This document shows, one piece after another, positions 1 through 8,038 of a DNA stretch of 64,000 nucleotides. Numbering within the stretch: position 1 is the first letter of the stretch; each line of letters starts with the position of its first letter. This stretch comes from Desulfovibrio aminophilus. Lineage in GTDB: Bacteria; Desulfobacterota; Desulfovibrionia; Desulfovibrionales; Desulfovibrionaceae. The translations under genes and the position numbers were made by a program. The stretch covers positions 1 through 64,000 of the forward strand of contig NZ_JAMHGA010000043.1 of the NCBI RefSeq assembly GCF_023660105.1, read 5' to 3'. Under the pieces are notes generated by a model that was not told the origin of the DNA, did not search any database, and was given only the letters and a program-made list of their open reading frames with translations.

Positions 1-324
1 CCACGTGCCGAGCAGGAGTTCGCCGTCCTGGACCAGGACGAGCAGCGAGGGCCCCAGGAGGCTCGTCTTCACGTGGGCGTCGCTGTTGCCCTCGGCGTGG
101 CGGTAGTCGCCCTCGCGCGGGGCCAGGGTCCGCAGCCGGGCGAGCACGTCGCGCTCCACGTCCGGGTCCGCGCCCTCGTTGACCGTCAGCGCGCCCGTGG
201 TGTGCGGGCAGAACAGGGCCAGGGCCCCAGTGGTCCAGCCGCGTTTCCGCACGAGTTCGCGCAACTCCCCGGTGATGTCCAGGAAATCTTCCCGCGCCGC
301 GCTTTTCAGGGACAGCCGTTCCAT
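1..324 (-). CDS. yjbQ: YjbQ/UPF0047 family protein (partial, C-terminus missing)
   Basis: The first 108 codons are present and the gene runs off the left edge. The translation begins MERLSLKSA and carries the family signature HTTGALTVNE followed by a DPDVERD stretch, then a conserved histidine in DYRHAEGN. Members of this family form small trimeric beta-proteins and have been linked to thiamin phosphate synthase activity, but the physiological role is poorly settled. The ATG lies 2 nt beyond the cobM stop on the same strand, so it is probably the last gene of the bioA-bioD-cobM transcription unit. Family assignment is firm; function is not. Confidence 0.85.
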   Translation of the reverse strand, partial: MERLSLKSAAREDFLDITGELRELVRKRGWTTGALALFCPHTTGALTVNEGADPDVERDVLARLRTLAPREGDYRHAEGNSDAHVKTSLLGPSLLVLVQDGELLLGTW

Positions 325-326
325 GC

Positions 327-1079
327 TCACCCCCGGTACATGTGGCGGAAGCCGCCGTCGTAGAGTTTCGAGCGCGCGCCGCGCGCGCCGTTGCCCGGCA
401 GGACCAGGAACACGGCCTGACGCGTGAATCCGGCCTCGTTGGCGGCCTCGGCCAGCTGGTCCAGGCTGGTCTCCAGCACCGAGCCGTCCGGCCAGCCCAC
501 GCGGTGGCCGATGACCACCGGCGTGTCCGGGGGCAGGCCCCCGGCCAGCAGCTCCCGCCGCACGCCCTCGGCGTCTCCGGCCGAGAGGTAGACCGCCAGG
601 GCCGAGCCGTGGCGGGCCAGTTCCCGCAGGGCCTCGGCCTCGGGCACGGGCGTGCGTCCGGCCAGGCGCGTGACCATCAGGGTCTGCGTGCCGTCCGGCA
701 CGGTGAAGGCCACGCGCGCGGCGGCCGCCGTGGCGAAGGCCGCCGTGACTCCGGGCACCACCTCCCAATCCACGCCCTCGCGGTCCAGGAGTTCCGTCTG
801 TTCGCGCACCGCGCCGTAGAGCGAGGGGTCGCCGGTGTGCACCCGGGCCACCAGCCCTCCGGCGCGCACGCAGTCCATGACCAGGGCGTGCTGCTCCTCC
901 AGGGTCAGGGGGGCGGAGTCCATGACCCGGGCCCCGTCCTTGGCCTCGGCCACCGTCGCCGGGGGCACCAGGGAACCGGCGTAGAGCACCAGGTCGGCCA
1001 TGCCGATGAGCCGCGCGGCCTTGAGCGTGAGCAGTTCCGGGTCGCCGGGACCCGCGCCGATGAAGAAGACCTGCGTCAT
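327..1079 (-). CDS. cobM: Precorrin-4 / cobalt-precorrin-4 C11-methyltransferase
   Basis: A 250-residue SAM-dependent tetrapyrrole methylase that methylates C-11 of (cobalt-)precorrin-4 in the cobalamin pathway; in anaerobes the enzyme is also called CbiF. The N-terminal GAGPGDPELLT loop and the YAGSLVPP and VHTGDPSLYGA motifs are the classic signature, and the length is normal. A GGAGG ribosome-binding site sits 6 nt before the ATG. It lies 52 bp downstream of bioD on the same strand, and other corrin genes are scattered at 5.7, 8.0, 15.3, 16.2 and 59 kb. Confidence 0.95.
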   Translation of the reverse strand: MTQVFFIGAGPGDPELLTLKAARLIGMADLVLYAGSLVPPATVAEAKDGARVMDSAPLTLEEQHALVMDCVRAGGLVARVHTGDPSLYGAVREQTELLDREGVDWEVVPGVTAAFATAAAARVAFTVPDGTQTLMVTRLAGRTPVPEAEALRELARHGSALAVYLSAGDAEGVRRELLAGGLPPDTPVVIGHRVGWPDGSVLETSLDQLAEAANEAGFTRQAVFLVLPGNGARGARSKLYDGGFRHMYRG

Positions 1080-1131
1080 GTCGCGCCTCCGGCGGGTTTC
1101 TCCAGGAAATACGACCGGGAGCGCCGGGGTG

Positions 1132-1746
1132 TCAACAAAACGGCGGTTCGCTGGTGAGCCCGGAGGCGTCGTAGGTGAACAGGGGCAGCCCGGGCAGGGT
1201 GCGGCGCAGGAAGTCGCGGTTCAGGGCGGCCTTGCGGGCGTCGGCGCTGAAGTGCTCGTTCAGGCCCACGGCGGCCAGGGGCAGGCCCGTGCTCTTCAGG
1301 AAGTGCAGGGAGAGCAGAAGATGGTTCAGCCCGCCCACGCGGTTGGGCGCGGCCAGGACCACCGGCATGTCCAGGGCCCGGGCCAGGTCGTGCATGGCCC
1401 GGGCGTCGTCCAGGGGGGCCAGCAGGCCGCCCGCGCCCTCCACCAGGAGCACGTCGGAGGCGGGCTCGGCCGCCACGGCGGCCAGGATCTCCTCGAAGGG
1501 GAAGGGGTCGAAGCAGAAGTTCGGGGACACGGGCTCCGGCGCGGAGAAGAGCAGGCGCGCGGCCTCAGGCGGCAGGCCGGAGATGCGGCGCACCGTGGCC
1601 GCGTCGTCGTCCGGCGGGTGTCCGGTCTGCACGGGCTTGAGGTAGCGCACGCTCTTGCCGAGGCCCAGGAAGTGCTTGGCGAGCAGCCCGGCGAGCACGG
1701 TCTTGCCCGCGTCGGTGTCCGTGCCGGAGACGAACAGGCGGATCAT
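1132..1746 (-). CDS. bioD: Dethiobiotin synthetase
   Basis: A 204-residue ATP-dependent enzyme that closes the ureido ring of 7,8-diaminopelargonic acid using CO2. The P-loop GTDTDAGKT near residue 8, the lysine of YLKPVQTG and the VEGAGGLLAPL motif are all present, and the length is typical. The start codon overlaps the bioA stop in an ATGA arrangement, so translation is coupled to the preceding aminotransferase. The ATG gives an N-terminus MIRLFVSGTD exactly matching family length. Confidence 0.96.
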   Translation of the reverse strand: MIRLFVSGTDTDAGKTVLAGLLAKHFLGLGKSVRYLKPVQTGHPPDDDAATVRRISGLPPEAARLLFSAPEPVSPNFCFDPFPFEEILAAVAAEPASDVLLVEGAGGLLAPLDDARAMHDLARALDMPVVLAAPNRVGGLNHLLLSLHFLKSTGLPLAAVGLNEHFSADARKAALNRDFLRRTLPGLPLFTYDASGLTSEPPFC

Positions 1747-3092
1747 CTCGCCTCTCCTTCGGGCAGCACCTCCCCCAGGGCGGCCCGGGCGTCGCGGGTC
1801 AGCCGGTCGATCTCCTCCTCGGTGATGACGTAGGGCGGCATGAAGTAGAGGATGTCGCCCAGGTTGCGCCAGAGCAGGCCGCGCTTGAGCCCGGCGCGGG
1901 AGATCTTGAGGCCCGTGCGGTCCGCGGCGGGCAGGGGGGCCTTCGTGGCCTGGTCGGCCGTCAGTTCCACGGCCGTGACGAAGCCCAGGGAGCGCACCTC
2001 GCCCACGTTGGGGTGCCCGCCGAAGCGTTCGCGGACCATCTCGGCCAGGAGCGCGGCCTTGGGCCGGTTGCGGGCGATGACGTCCTCGTCGCGGAAGATG
2101 GCCAGCGTCTCCAGGGCGGCGGCGCAGGCCAGGGGGTTGCCGGTGTAGCTGTGGCTGTGCAGGAAGGCCTTGCGTTCGGCCCAGTCGGCGTAGAAGGCCG
2201 CGTAGATCTCGTCCGTGGCCAGCACGGCGGACAGGGGCAGGAAGCCGCCGGTGACGCCCTTGGACACGCACATGAGGTCCGGGCTGATCCCGGCCTGCTC
2301 GCAGGCGAAGAGGGTGCCCGTGCGGCCGAAGCCCGTGGCGATCTCGTCCAGGATGAGCAGGACCCCGGCCTCGCGCGTGGCCTGGCGCAGGCGGCGCAGA
2401 TAGGCCGGGGGATACATGCGGAACCCGCCCGCGCACTGGAGCAGGGGCTCCACGATGACCGCCGCGATCTCGTCCGCGTGGCGTTTCAGGGTCTCGGCCA
2501 TGGCCTGGAAGCAGGGCGCGTCGCAGTCCTCGCGCAAGAGCCCCAGGGGGCAGCGGAAGCAGTCCGGCCCGGCCACGCGCAGGTTGCCCTGGGGCATGAT
2601 GGCCCCGAACTGCTCGGAGTAGAGGTCCTCGCCGCAGACCGCCAGCGCGCCCAGGGTCTCGCCGTGGTAGCCGTTGTCCAGGTAGGCGAAGCGGAACTTC
2701 CCGGCGCGGCCCTGGTTGCGGAAGAAGCCGTGGGCCATCTTCAGCGCCACTTCCACGGCCGAGGAGCCGTTGTCGGCGTAGAAGACGTGTCCGAGGCCCG
2801 CCGGGGCCAGGGCGGTCAGTTGTTCGGCCAGTTCCTCGGCCGGGGCGTGGCTGAACCCGGCCAGGATGACCTGCTCCAGGACCTGGGCCTGGCGGGCGAT
2901 GGCCGAGGCGATGCGCGGATTGGCGTGGCCGAAGAGGTTCACCCACCAGGACGAGACCGCGTCCAGGTAGCGCTTGCCGCCCTCGTCGAAGAGATATATG
3001 CCTTGGCCCCTGGCCACCCGGATCACGGGGAAGTCCTCGTGGTCCTTCATCTGGGTGCAGGGATGCCAGAGCGTGCCGGGTTTCGCGGACAT
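1743..3092 (-). CDS. bioA: Adenosylmethionine-8-amino-7-oxononanoate aminotransferase
   Basis: A 449-residue fold-type I PLP aminotransferase converting KAPA to DAPA with SAM as amino donor in biotin synthesis. WHPCTQMKDH at the N-terminus is diagnostic of BioA. The cofactor aspartate lies in LILDEIATGFGRTG and the Schiff-base lysine is K278 in VSKGVTGG. An AAGGAG site precedes the ATG. The gene is divergent from bioF across about 70 bp, so a shared biotin-responsive control region is expected, although I could not identify a BirA operator by eye. Confidence 0.97.
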   Translation of the reverse strand: MSAKPGTLWHPCTQMKDHEDFPVIRVARGQGIYLFDEGGKRYLDAVSSWWVNLFGHANPRIASAIARQAQVLEQVILAGFSHAPAEELAEQLTALAPAGLGHVFYADNGSSAVEVALKMAHGFFRNQGRAGKFRFAYLDNGYHGETLGALAVCGEDLYSEQFGAIMPQGNLRVAGPDCFRCPLGLLREDCDAPCFQAMAETLKRHADEIAAVIVEPLLQCAGGFRMYPPAYLRRLRQATREAGVLLILDEIATGFGRTGTLFACEQAGISPDLMCVSKGVTGGFLPLSAVLATDEIYAAFYADWAERKAFLHSHSYTGNPLACAAALETLAIFRDEDVIARNRPKAALLAEMVRERFGGHPNVGEVRSLGFVTAVELTADQATKAPLPAADRTGLKISRAGLKRGLLWRNLGDILYFMPPYVITEEEIDRLTRDARAALGEVLPEGEAR

Positions 3093-3126
3093 GTTCTGCT
3101 CCTTTCCCCCGTCGACCGGGGCCCGA

Positions 3127-3155
3127 ACGGTAGATCAATCGCAACAGGCTTTCAA
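3127..3155 (-). promoter_or_regulatory. Candidate bioA promoter
   Basis: Reading leftward, TTGAAA (3150-3155) and TACCGT (3127-3132) are separated by 17 nt, a reasonable sigma70-type pair upstream of bioA. The elements sit in the 70-bp gap shared with bioF. No clear inverted repeat for BirA was seen. The -10 is weak, so this is only a candidate. Confidence 0.35.
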
Positions 3156-3162
3156 GGCGGAC

Positions 3163-4347
3163 ATGGGCGCATCGTTCTGGCCGGAGTTTTTCCGGCGCGA
3201 ACTGGACAGGCTGGAGGGCCTGGGGCTGCGGCGCCGCATCCCGGAACTGGACCGGGGCGCGGACCGCTGGGTGGATTCCCCGCGCGGGCGGCTGCTCAAC
3301 CTGGCCTCCAACAACTACCTCGGCCTGGCCGGAACGCCGGAGCTGAAGGACGCCGCCGTGCGCGCGGTGCGCGAGTACGGGACCTCCTCCGGGGCCTCGC
3401 GCCTCGTCTCGGGCCAGTACGCCCTGCTGGACCGCCTGGAGGCCGAGGCCGCCGCGCTCAAGGAGACCCAGGACGCCCTGGCGGTGGGCTCGGGCTACGC
3501 GGCCAACGTGCTCCTGCTCCAGGCCCTGGGCGGCCGCCACGCGGTGATCTTCTCCGACCGCCTGAACCACGCCAGCATCGTGGACGGCATCCGCCTCTCC
3601 GGTTCGGACATGGAGCGCTACCGCCATGCCGACGCCGCGCACCTGGCCGAACTCCTGGAGCGCCATCGCGGCCGCGAACGCAAGATCGTGGTCACGGACA
3701 CGGTCTTCAGCATGGACGGCGACTTGGCCCCCCTGAAGGAGATCGCCGCGCTCTGCCGTGAGGACGACGCCCTGCTCGTGCTGGACGAGGCCCACGCCAC
3801 GGGCGTCTTCGGCCAGGGCCGGGGCCTGGGCTACGAACTCGGGGTGGCGGGCGACAACGTGCTTTTCATGGGCACCCTGGGCAAGGCCCTGGGCGCGCAC
3901 GGGGCCTTCATCGCCGGGAGCCGGGAGGCCGTGGACTTTCTGCGCAACACCGGCCGAGGCTTCATCTTCTCCACGGCCCTGCCTCCGGCGGCCGTGGGCG
4001 CGGCCCTGGCGGGCGTCCGGGCCGTGGCTCGCGATCCCTCCCTGGGTTCGCGGCTCCTGGACATGGCGGCGGACCTGCGCGCCTTCCTGGTCGGACTGGA
4101 CTTCGACACCGGGGCCTCGGCCTGCCAGATCGTGCCCGTGATCCTCGGCCCCAACGAGACCGCCCTGCGCGCCCGCGACTTCCTGGCCGGACGCGGCGTC
4201 CTGGCCCCGGCCGTGCGGCCGCCCACGGTGCCCGCGGGCACGGCCCGGCTGCGGCTCTCCCTGCGCGCGGACCTCACGGACGCGGACCTGGACCTGACCC
4301 GCGCGGCCCTGGCCGATCTGCGCGAGGCCATGAGCGCATGGACCTGA
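3163..4347 (+). CDS. bioF: 8-amino-7-oxononanoate synthase
   Basis: A 394-residue PLP enzyme of the alpha-oxoamine synthase family that condenses pimeloyl-ACP/CoA with L-alanine. Family landmarks are ASNNYLGLA, GTSSGASRLVSG, DEAHATGVFG, and the PLP lysine K241 in GTLGKALGAHG. The ATG at 3163 was chosen over upstream in-frame codons because an AAGGCGG site precedes it and the length fits. It overlaps the next gene by 10 bp and heads the operon bioF - esterase - bioC, divergent from bioA-bioD. Confidence 0.95.
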   Translation: MGASFWPEFFRRELDRLEGLGLRRRIPELDRGADRWVDSPRGRLLNLASNNYLGLAGTPELKDAAVRAVREYGTSSGASRLVSGQYALLDRLEAEAAALKETQDALAVGSGYAANVLLLQALGGRHAVIFSDRLNHASIVDGIRLSGSDMERYRHADAAHLAELLERHRGRERKIVVTDTVFSMDGDLAPLKEIAALCREDDALLVLDEAHATGVFGQGRGLGYELGVAGDNVLFMGTLGKALGAHGAFIAGSREAVDFLRNTGRGFIFSTALPPAAVGAALAGVRAVARDPSLGSRLLDMAADLRAFLVGLDFDTGASACQIVPVILGPNETALRARDFLAGRGVLAPAVRPPTVPAGTARLRLSLRADLTDADLDLTRAALADLREAMSAWT

Positions 4348-4937
4348 CCTTCGTTTCCGGCTGGGCCGGGTTTCCGGCGCTCTTTCCCGACGTCCCCGGG
4401 GACGCGCGCTTTCTCGCGCCCTTCGCCGGGCTGGACGAGGCCGGGGTTCTGGCGGGTCTGGAACGCGGGGGCGACCTCCTGTTGGCCTGGTCCACGGGCG
4501 CGCACATCGCGCTCAAGCACCGCGAGCGGATTCTGCCGCGTTACGGCCGCGTGGTCCTGGCCGCGCCGTTTCTGCATTTCAGCAGCTTCACCCCGGCCCG
4601 CGTGCTGCGGCTCATGCGCCGGGCCCTGGCCGCCGACCCGGTCGGGACCGTGGCGGCCTTTCATGCCAAATGCGGAGCTGCTCCCACGCCCCTTCCCGGG
4701 GATGTCGCCCCGGCGGAGCTGGACGCGGGCCTGGCCTTTCTGGCCGAGTCCTCGGCCGACCCGGCTCCGGGCGTTCCGGCCGCCCACGTCCTCGTGCTCC
4801 ACGGCGCGGACGACGCCATCGTCCCGGCCGAGGCCGCGCGGAGCTGCCTGGAGGCGTTGCCGGGGGCGCGCTTCCTGGCCCTGGAGGGCGGGCACTTCCT
4901 GCTCTTTTCCGTGTTGTTGGAGGCCGCCCGTGCGTGA
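4338..4937 (+). CDS. Putative pimeloyl-ACP methyl ester esterase, BioG/BioH-like
   Basis: A 199-residue small alpha/beta-hydrolase-like protein. The likely nucleophile is S52 in AWSTG, with candidate catalytic aspartate in HGADDAIV and histidine in GGHFLLF. The alanine before the nucleophile is the form seen in BioG-type esterases rather than the usual GxSxG. Its position between bioF and bioC, overlapping both, strongly suggests it removes the methyl ester placed by BioC and so ends pimeloyl-ACP synthesis. Whether it belongs with BioG or BioH needs a profile search. Confidence 0.75.
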   Translation: MDLTFVSGWAGFPALFPDVPGDARFLAPFAGLDEAGVLAGLERGGDLLLAWSTGAHIALKHRERILPRYGRVVLAAPFLHFSSFTPARVLRLMRRALAADPVGTVAAFHAKCGAAPTPLPGDVAPAELDAGLAFLAESSADPAPGVPAAHVLVLHGADDAIVPAEAARSCLEALPGARFLALEGGHFLLFSVLLEAARA

Positions 4938-5679
4938 CGGCGTGCGCCGGGCCTTCGAGCGGGCCCGGGACACCTACCGCGAGGCCGCCCGGGTCCAGGC
5001 CGAGGTGGCGGTGGAGTGCGCCCGGCTGGCCGGGGACGGCCCCCTGGGCGGCGTGCTGGAGATCGGCGCGGGCTGCGGCCTGCTCAGCGAGCTTCTGGCC
5101 CCCCGCGCCGCTGGGCCCTACGTGGCCCTGGACCTTTCCCCGGCCATGCTCGGCGCGCTGCCGGTCCCGGGCGTGCTGCGCCTGGCCGCCGACGGCGAGG
5201 CCCCGCCCCTGCGGCCGGGCTCCTTCGACTTCCTGGCCAGCGCCTCGGCCATGCAGTGGTTCGTCCGGCCCGAGATATCGCTGCCCGCCTGCCTGGGCCT
5301 GCTGCGGCCCGGCGGCGGCTTCGTCCTGGCCCTGTTCACCGAGGGCACCCTGGCCGAACCGGCCTGGGCCGCCCGGGTCTCCGGTTTCGGCTCGTTCTGG
5401 CCCCTGCGCCCGGCCGGGGCCTACGAATCAATGCTGGCGGCCATTCCCGGCCTGCGCTTCCAGGCCGAGGTGCGGGAGTACGTCCTGCATTTCCCCACGG
5501 CGCGCGAGGCCCTGCGTTCCCTGCGCCGCAGCGGCGCGGGTTTCGGCGGCGGCCGCCCCCGGCCGGACAAGGCGCGCTACCGGGCCTTCCTGGGGGCCTA
5601 CGAGGAGCGCTTCGGGGAGGAGCGCGGCCTGCCGCTGACCTACCGGGCGGTCTTCTTCCGGGGCACGGTGGGGCGCTGA
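4930..5679 (+). CDS. bioC: Malonyl-ACP O-methyltransferase BioC
   Basis: A 249-residue SAM methyltransferase thought to mask the malonyl carboxyl so that fatty-acid synthesis can elongate the pimelate precursor. The N-terminal FERARDTYREAARVQ is the characteristic BioC lead-in, followed by motif I LEIGAGCGLLSELL and SAMQWF. The start is a GTG at 4930 that overlaps the preceding esterase stop by 8 nt; in-frame codons further upstream would lie inside the esterase gene and lack family similarity. It ends the bioF operon, convergent with cbiET. Confidence 0.9.
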   Translation: MRDGVRRAFERARDTYREAARVQAEVAVECARLAGDGPLGGVLEIGAGCGLLSELLAPRAAGPYVALDLSPAMLGALPVPGVLRLAADGEAPPLRPGSFDFLASASAMQWFVRPEISLPACLGLLRPGGGFVLALFTEGTLAEPAWAARVSGFGSFWPLRPAGAYESMLAAIPGLRFQAEVREYVLHFPTAREALRSLRRSGAGFGGGRPRPDKARYRAFLGAYEERFGEERGLPLTYRAVFFRGTVGR

Positions 5680-5686
5680 GGCGGCC

Positions 5687-6919
5687 TCAGGGCTTCTCGG
5701 CCCAGAGGATGAACACCGGGTTCTGGGCCTTGAAGCGCAGGTCCCCGGCCAGCCGGTCCGAGGTGCTGGCCTGGAGCTGCGTGACCCCGAAGTGCCAGTT
5801 GAGTCGCTCCAGGCATCCCTTGGCCCGGTGCAGGGTGTCCAGGAGGATGCAGTGGATGACCACGCGACCGCCGGACTTGAGCCTGCGGCAGGCCTCCTCC
5901 AGCACGGCGTTGTCCTGGCCCAGCCCGCCGCCGATGAACACGCGGTCCGGGTCGGGCAGGCCCTTCAGGCAGCCGGGCATCTCCCCGTGCACGGTCTCCA
6001 CGGCCCAGGCGCCCATGCGGCGCACGTTCTCGCGGATCATGGCCGCGCGGTTGCGGTTCTTCTCCACGGCGAAGACCCGGCCGCGCGGGGCCAGGTGCGA
6101 GGCCTCGATGGACACCGAGCCGCAGCCCGCGCCCAGGTCCCAGACCAGGGCCTGGGGCGGCACGGCCAGCAGGGCCAGCCCGGCGGCGCGCACGGCCAGC
6201 TTGGTGATGAGCTCCTTCTCGTGAAAGAAGTAGTGGTCCGGGGTGCCCAGGCAGGGCGGAATCTCCGGCGGGTACTGGCGCTCGAAGACCACCACGTTGA
6301 GCGGGGCGAAGGTCTGGTCCCAGGCCTCCTCCAGGGTCACCTCCCGCACGCGTTCCTCGGACGTGCCGATGTTCTCCAGCACGGACATGCTGAAGCCGTC
6401 GGTGCCGCGCTCCAGCAGGGCCCGGGCGATGGCCTGGGGCGTGTTCTCCTCGTCGGTGAAGACGAGCACGTGGTCCGCGCGCACCAGGGCCGAGAAGAGC
6501 GGGGTGTAGTCCTGGCGTCCGTGCAGGGACACGGCGGCCGCGTCCTGCCAGGGGAATTTCAGCCGCGCGGCGGCCAGCTGGAGGGTGCTCACGTTGGGGT
6601 GGAAGACCACCCGCTCCGGGCCCAGGGCCTCCAGGAGCCGCTTGCCGAGGCCGTAGAACAGGGGGTCGCCGTCGGCCAGGACCACCACGCCGCCGTTGGC
6701 GGTCTCGGTCTCGATGTCGCGCAGCACGGCGTCCAGGGGGCCGGTGACGGGCAGGCGGCGCTCGGCCTTGGGGGCCAGGTCGCGGCCGCAGGCCTCCAGG
6801 AGCCGCCTGCCGCCCACGAGCACGCGGGCCTGGGCCAGGATTTCGGCGCAATCCGGCGGGGGAATGAGCGATCCGGGCGCGAGGCCCAGCACGTGCACGG
6901 GTTCAGGGGTCGTGTTCAT
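5687..6919 (-). CDS. cobL: Precorrin-6Y C5,15-methyltransferase (decarboxylating), CbiE-CbiT fusion
   Basis: A 410-residue two-domain enzyme. Residues about 8-205 form the CbiE tetrapyrrole methylase (VLGLAPGSL, LADGDPLFYG), and residues about 225-400 the CbiT Rossmann methyltransferase/decarboxylase with motif I WDLGAGCGSVSIE and FIGGGLG. The fusion is equivalent to CobL/CbiET and methylates C-5 and C-15 while decarboxylating the C-12 acetate. There is no strong ribosome-binding site before the ATG, but a TATAAC lies only 8 nt upstream, which would give a nearly leaderless message. Confidence 0.95.
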   Translation of the reverse strand: MNTTPEPVHVLGLAPGSLIPPPDCAEILAQARVLVGGRRLLEACGRDLAPKAERRLPVTGPLDAVLRDIETETANGGVVVLADGDPLFYGLGKRLLEALGPERVVFHPNVSTLQLAAARLKFPWQDAAAVSLHGRQDYTPLFSALVRADHVLVFTDEENTPQAIARALLERGTDGFSMSVLENIGTSEERVREVTLEEAWDQTFAPLNVVVFERQYPPEIPPCLGTPDHYFFHEKELITKLAVRAAGLALLAVPPQALVWDLGAGCGSVSIEASHLAPRGRVFAVEKNRNRAAMIRENVRRMGAWAVETVHGEMPGCLKGLPDPDRVFIGGGLGQDNAVLEEACRRLKSGGRVVIHCILLDTLHRAKGCLERLNWHFGVTQLQASTSDRLAGDLRFKAQNPVFILWAEKP

Positions 6920-7030
6920 GGGCGCGTTATAACGGGAAGCCCGCCCGGGGGGAAGGCCCCGGTTCCCTCTTGCAAGGGGGAGGGCTTTCCTCTAGTTCTG
7001 GCTCGAAACGACCCGAACAAGGGGTTCACG

Positions 7031-8038
7031 ATGCGAAAGACGATCCTGACGGCCGCCCTCCTGCTGGCGGCCTTTCTCTGCCTGACGGCGGGCCCGGCCC
7101 GGGCCCAGGGCATGGTCACGCTGGTCTTCGACGACGGCCTGGCCTCGGTCTATACGAAGGCCCTGCCCATCCTGGAGAAGCGCGGCCTGCCGGCGGTCAC
7201 GGCGCTCATCGCCGAGAACGTGCGCTGGCCCCACGAGGGCTTCATGACCAAGGAGCAGGCCCTGGATCTTCAGAAGCGGGGCTGGGAGATCGCCTCCCAC
7301 AGCATCCACCACATCGGGCCCAAGATGATCCCCCTGCGTCTGGAGGACGAGCCGCTGACGCTCAAGCCGGTGAAGGTCCAGGGCGTCACGGTCTATCGCG
7401 CGCCCTACGCCTATTCCGACTGCGTGGCCGTGTTCCTGGACGACCTGCCTCTGGCCCCCATGGGTTCGCTCCAGGAAATGCTGACCACCGGCGGGGCCTT
7501 CTATCTCGACCCCAAGGCCAAGACCCTCGCCGTGCTGCCGCGCTTCGACCCCGGGGCCAAGAGCCTGACCGTGAAGGTCGGCTCGTATGAGCGCGAGCTG
7601 CGCGACTCCCGCGAGGAACTGCGCGGCCACGGCCTGGACGTGAGCGCCTACGTGGCCCCGTTCAGCCAGTGGACGCCCGAGAGCCGGGATATCTCCGCCC
7701 GTTATTACACCCTGGCCGCCTCCCTGGGCGACGGGGTCAACGAGCCCGCGCCCGCCGGGTCCGGCGTGGTCCGCCGCAACGAGGCCTACGACCCCCACAA
7801 CCTGGAGCGCTATTCCGTGCGCGCGGCCACCAGCCTGGAAGAGCTCCAGACGTTGATCCGCGAGAACGCCATCGAGGAGGACGACTGGGTGGTGCTCTGT
7901 CTGCACGGGGTCGGGGCCGACGCCTACGAGCCCATCAGCGAGGAGAAGCTGGCGGCCCTGGCCGACTGGCTGCGCCGGAACCGCGTCAGCGTGGTGACCC
8001 TGAGCCAGGGCGCGCTGCTCCAGAGTCTGGGCCGCTAG
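7031..8038 (+). CDS. Secreted polysaccharide deacetylase family protein
   Basis: A 335-residue exported protein. An N-terminal signal peptide (MRKTILTAALLLAAF, cleavage likely after ARAQ) precedes a NodB-type domain with VFDDGLASVYTKALPIL carrying the metal aspartates and SHSIHHIG carrying the H-x3-H ligands. The middle part (about residues 105-190) is an insertion that resembles no motif I know. The enzyme probably removes acyl groups from an envelope or extracellular polysaccharide. Its stop codon overlaps the convergent cbiD stop in a CTAG. Confidence 0.8.
   Translation: MRKTILTAALLLAAFLCLTAGPARAQGMVTLVFDDGLASVYTKALPILEKRGLPAVTALIAENVRWPHEGFMTKEQALDLQKRGWEIASHSIHHIGPKMIPLRLEDEPLTLKPVKVQGVTVYRAPYAYSDCVAVFLDDLPLAPMGSLQEMLTTGGAFYLDPKAKTLAVLPRFDPGAKSLTVKVGSYERELRDSREELRGHGLDVSAYVAPFSQWTPESRDISARYYTLAASLGDGVNEPAPAGSGVVRRNEAYDPHNLERYSVRAATSLEELQTLIRENAIEEDDWVVLCLHGVGADAYEPISEEKLAALADWLRRNRVSVVTLSQGALLQSLGR

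Noticed and set aside
3093-3162. BirA operator between bioA and bioF
   Set aside because: The position is right, but no convincing inverted repeat could be read.
1132-3900. A 922-codon leftward open frame across bioA and bioD
   Set aside because: Only its last 204 codons are a gene (bioD). The rest is an Arg/Pro-rich shadow of bioA and of the opposite strand, a result of very high GC.
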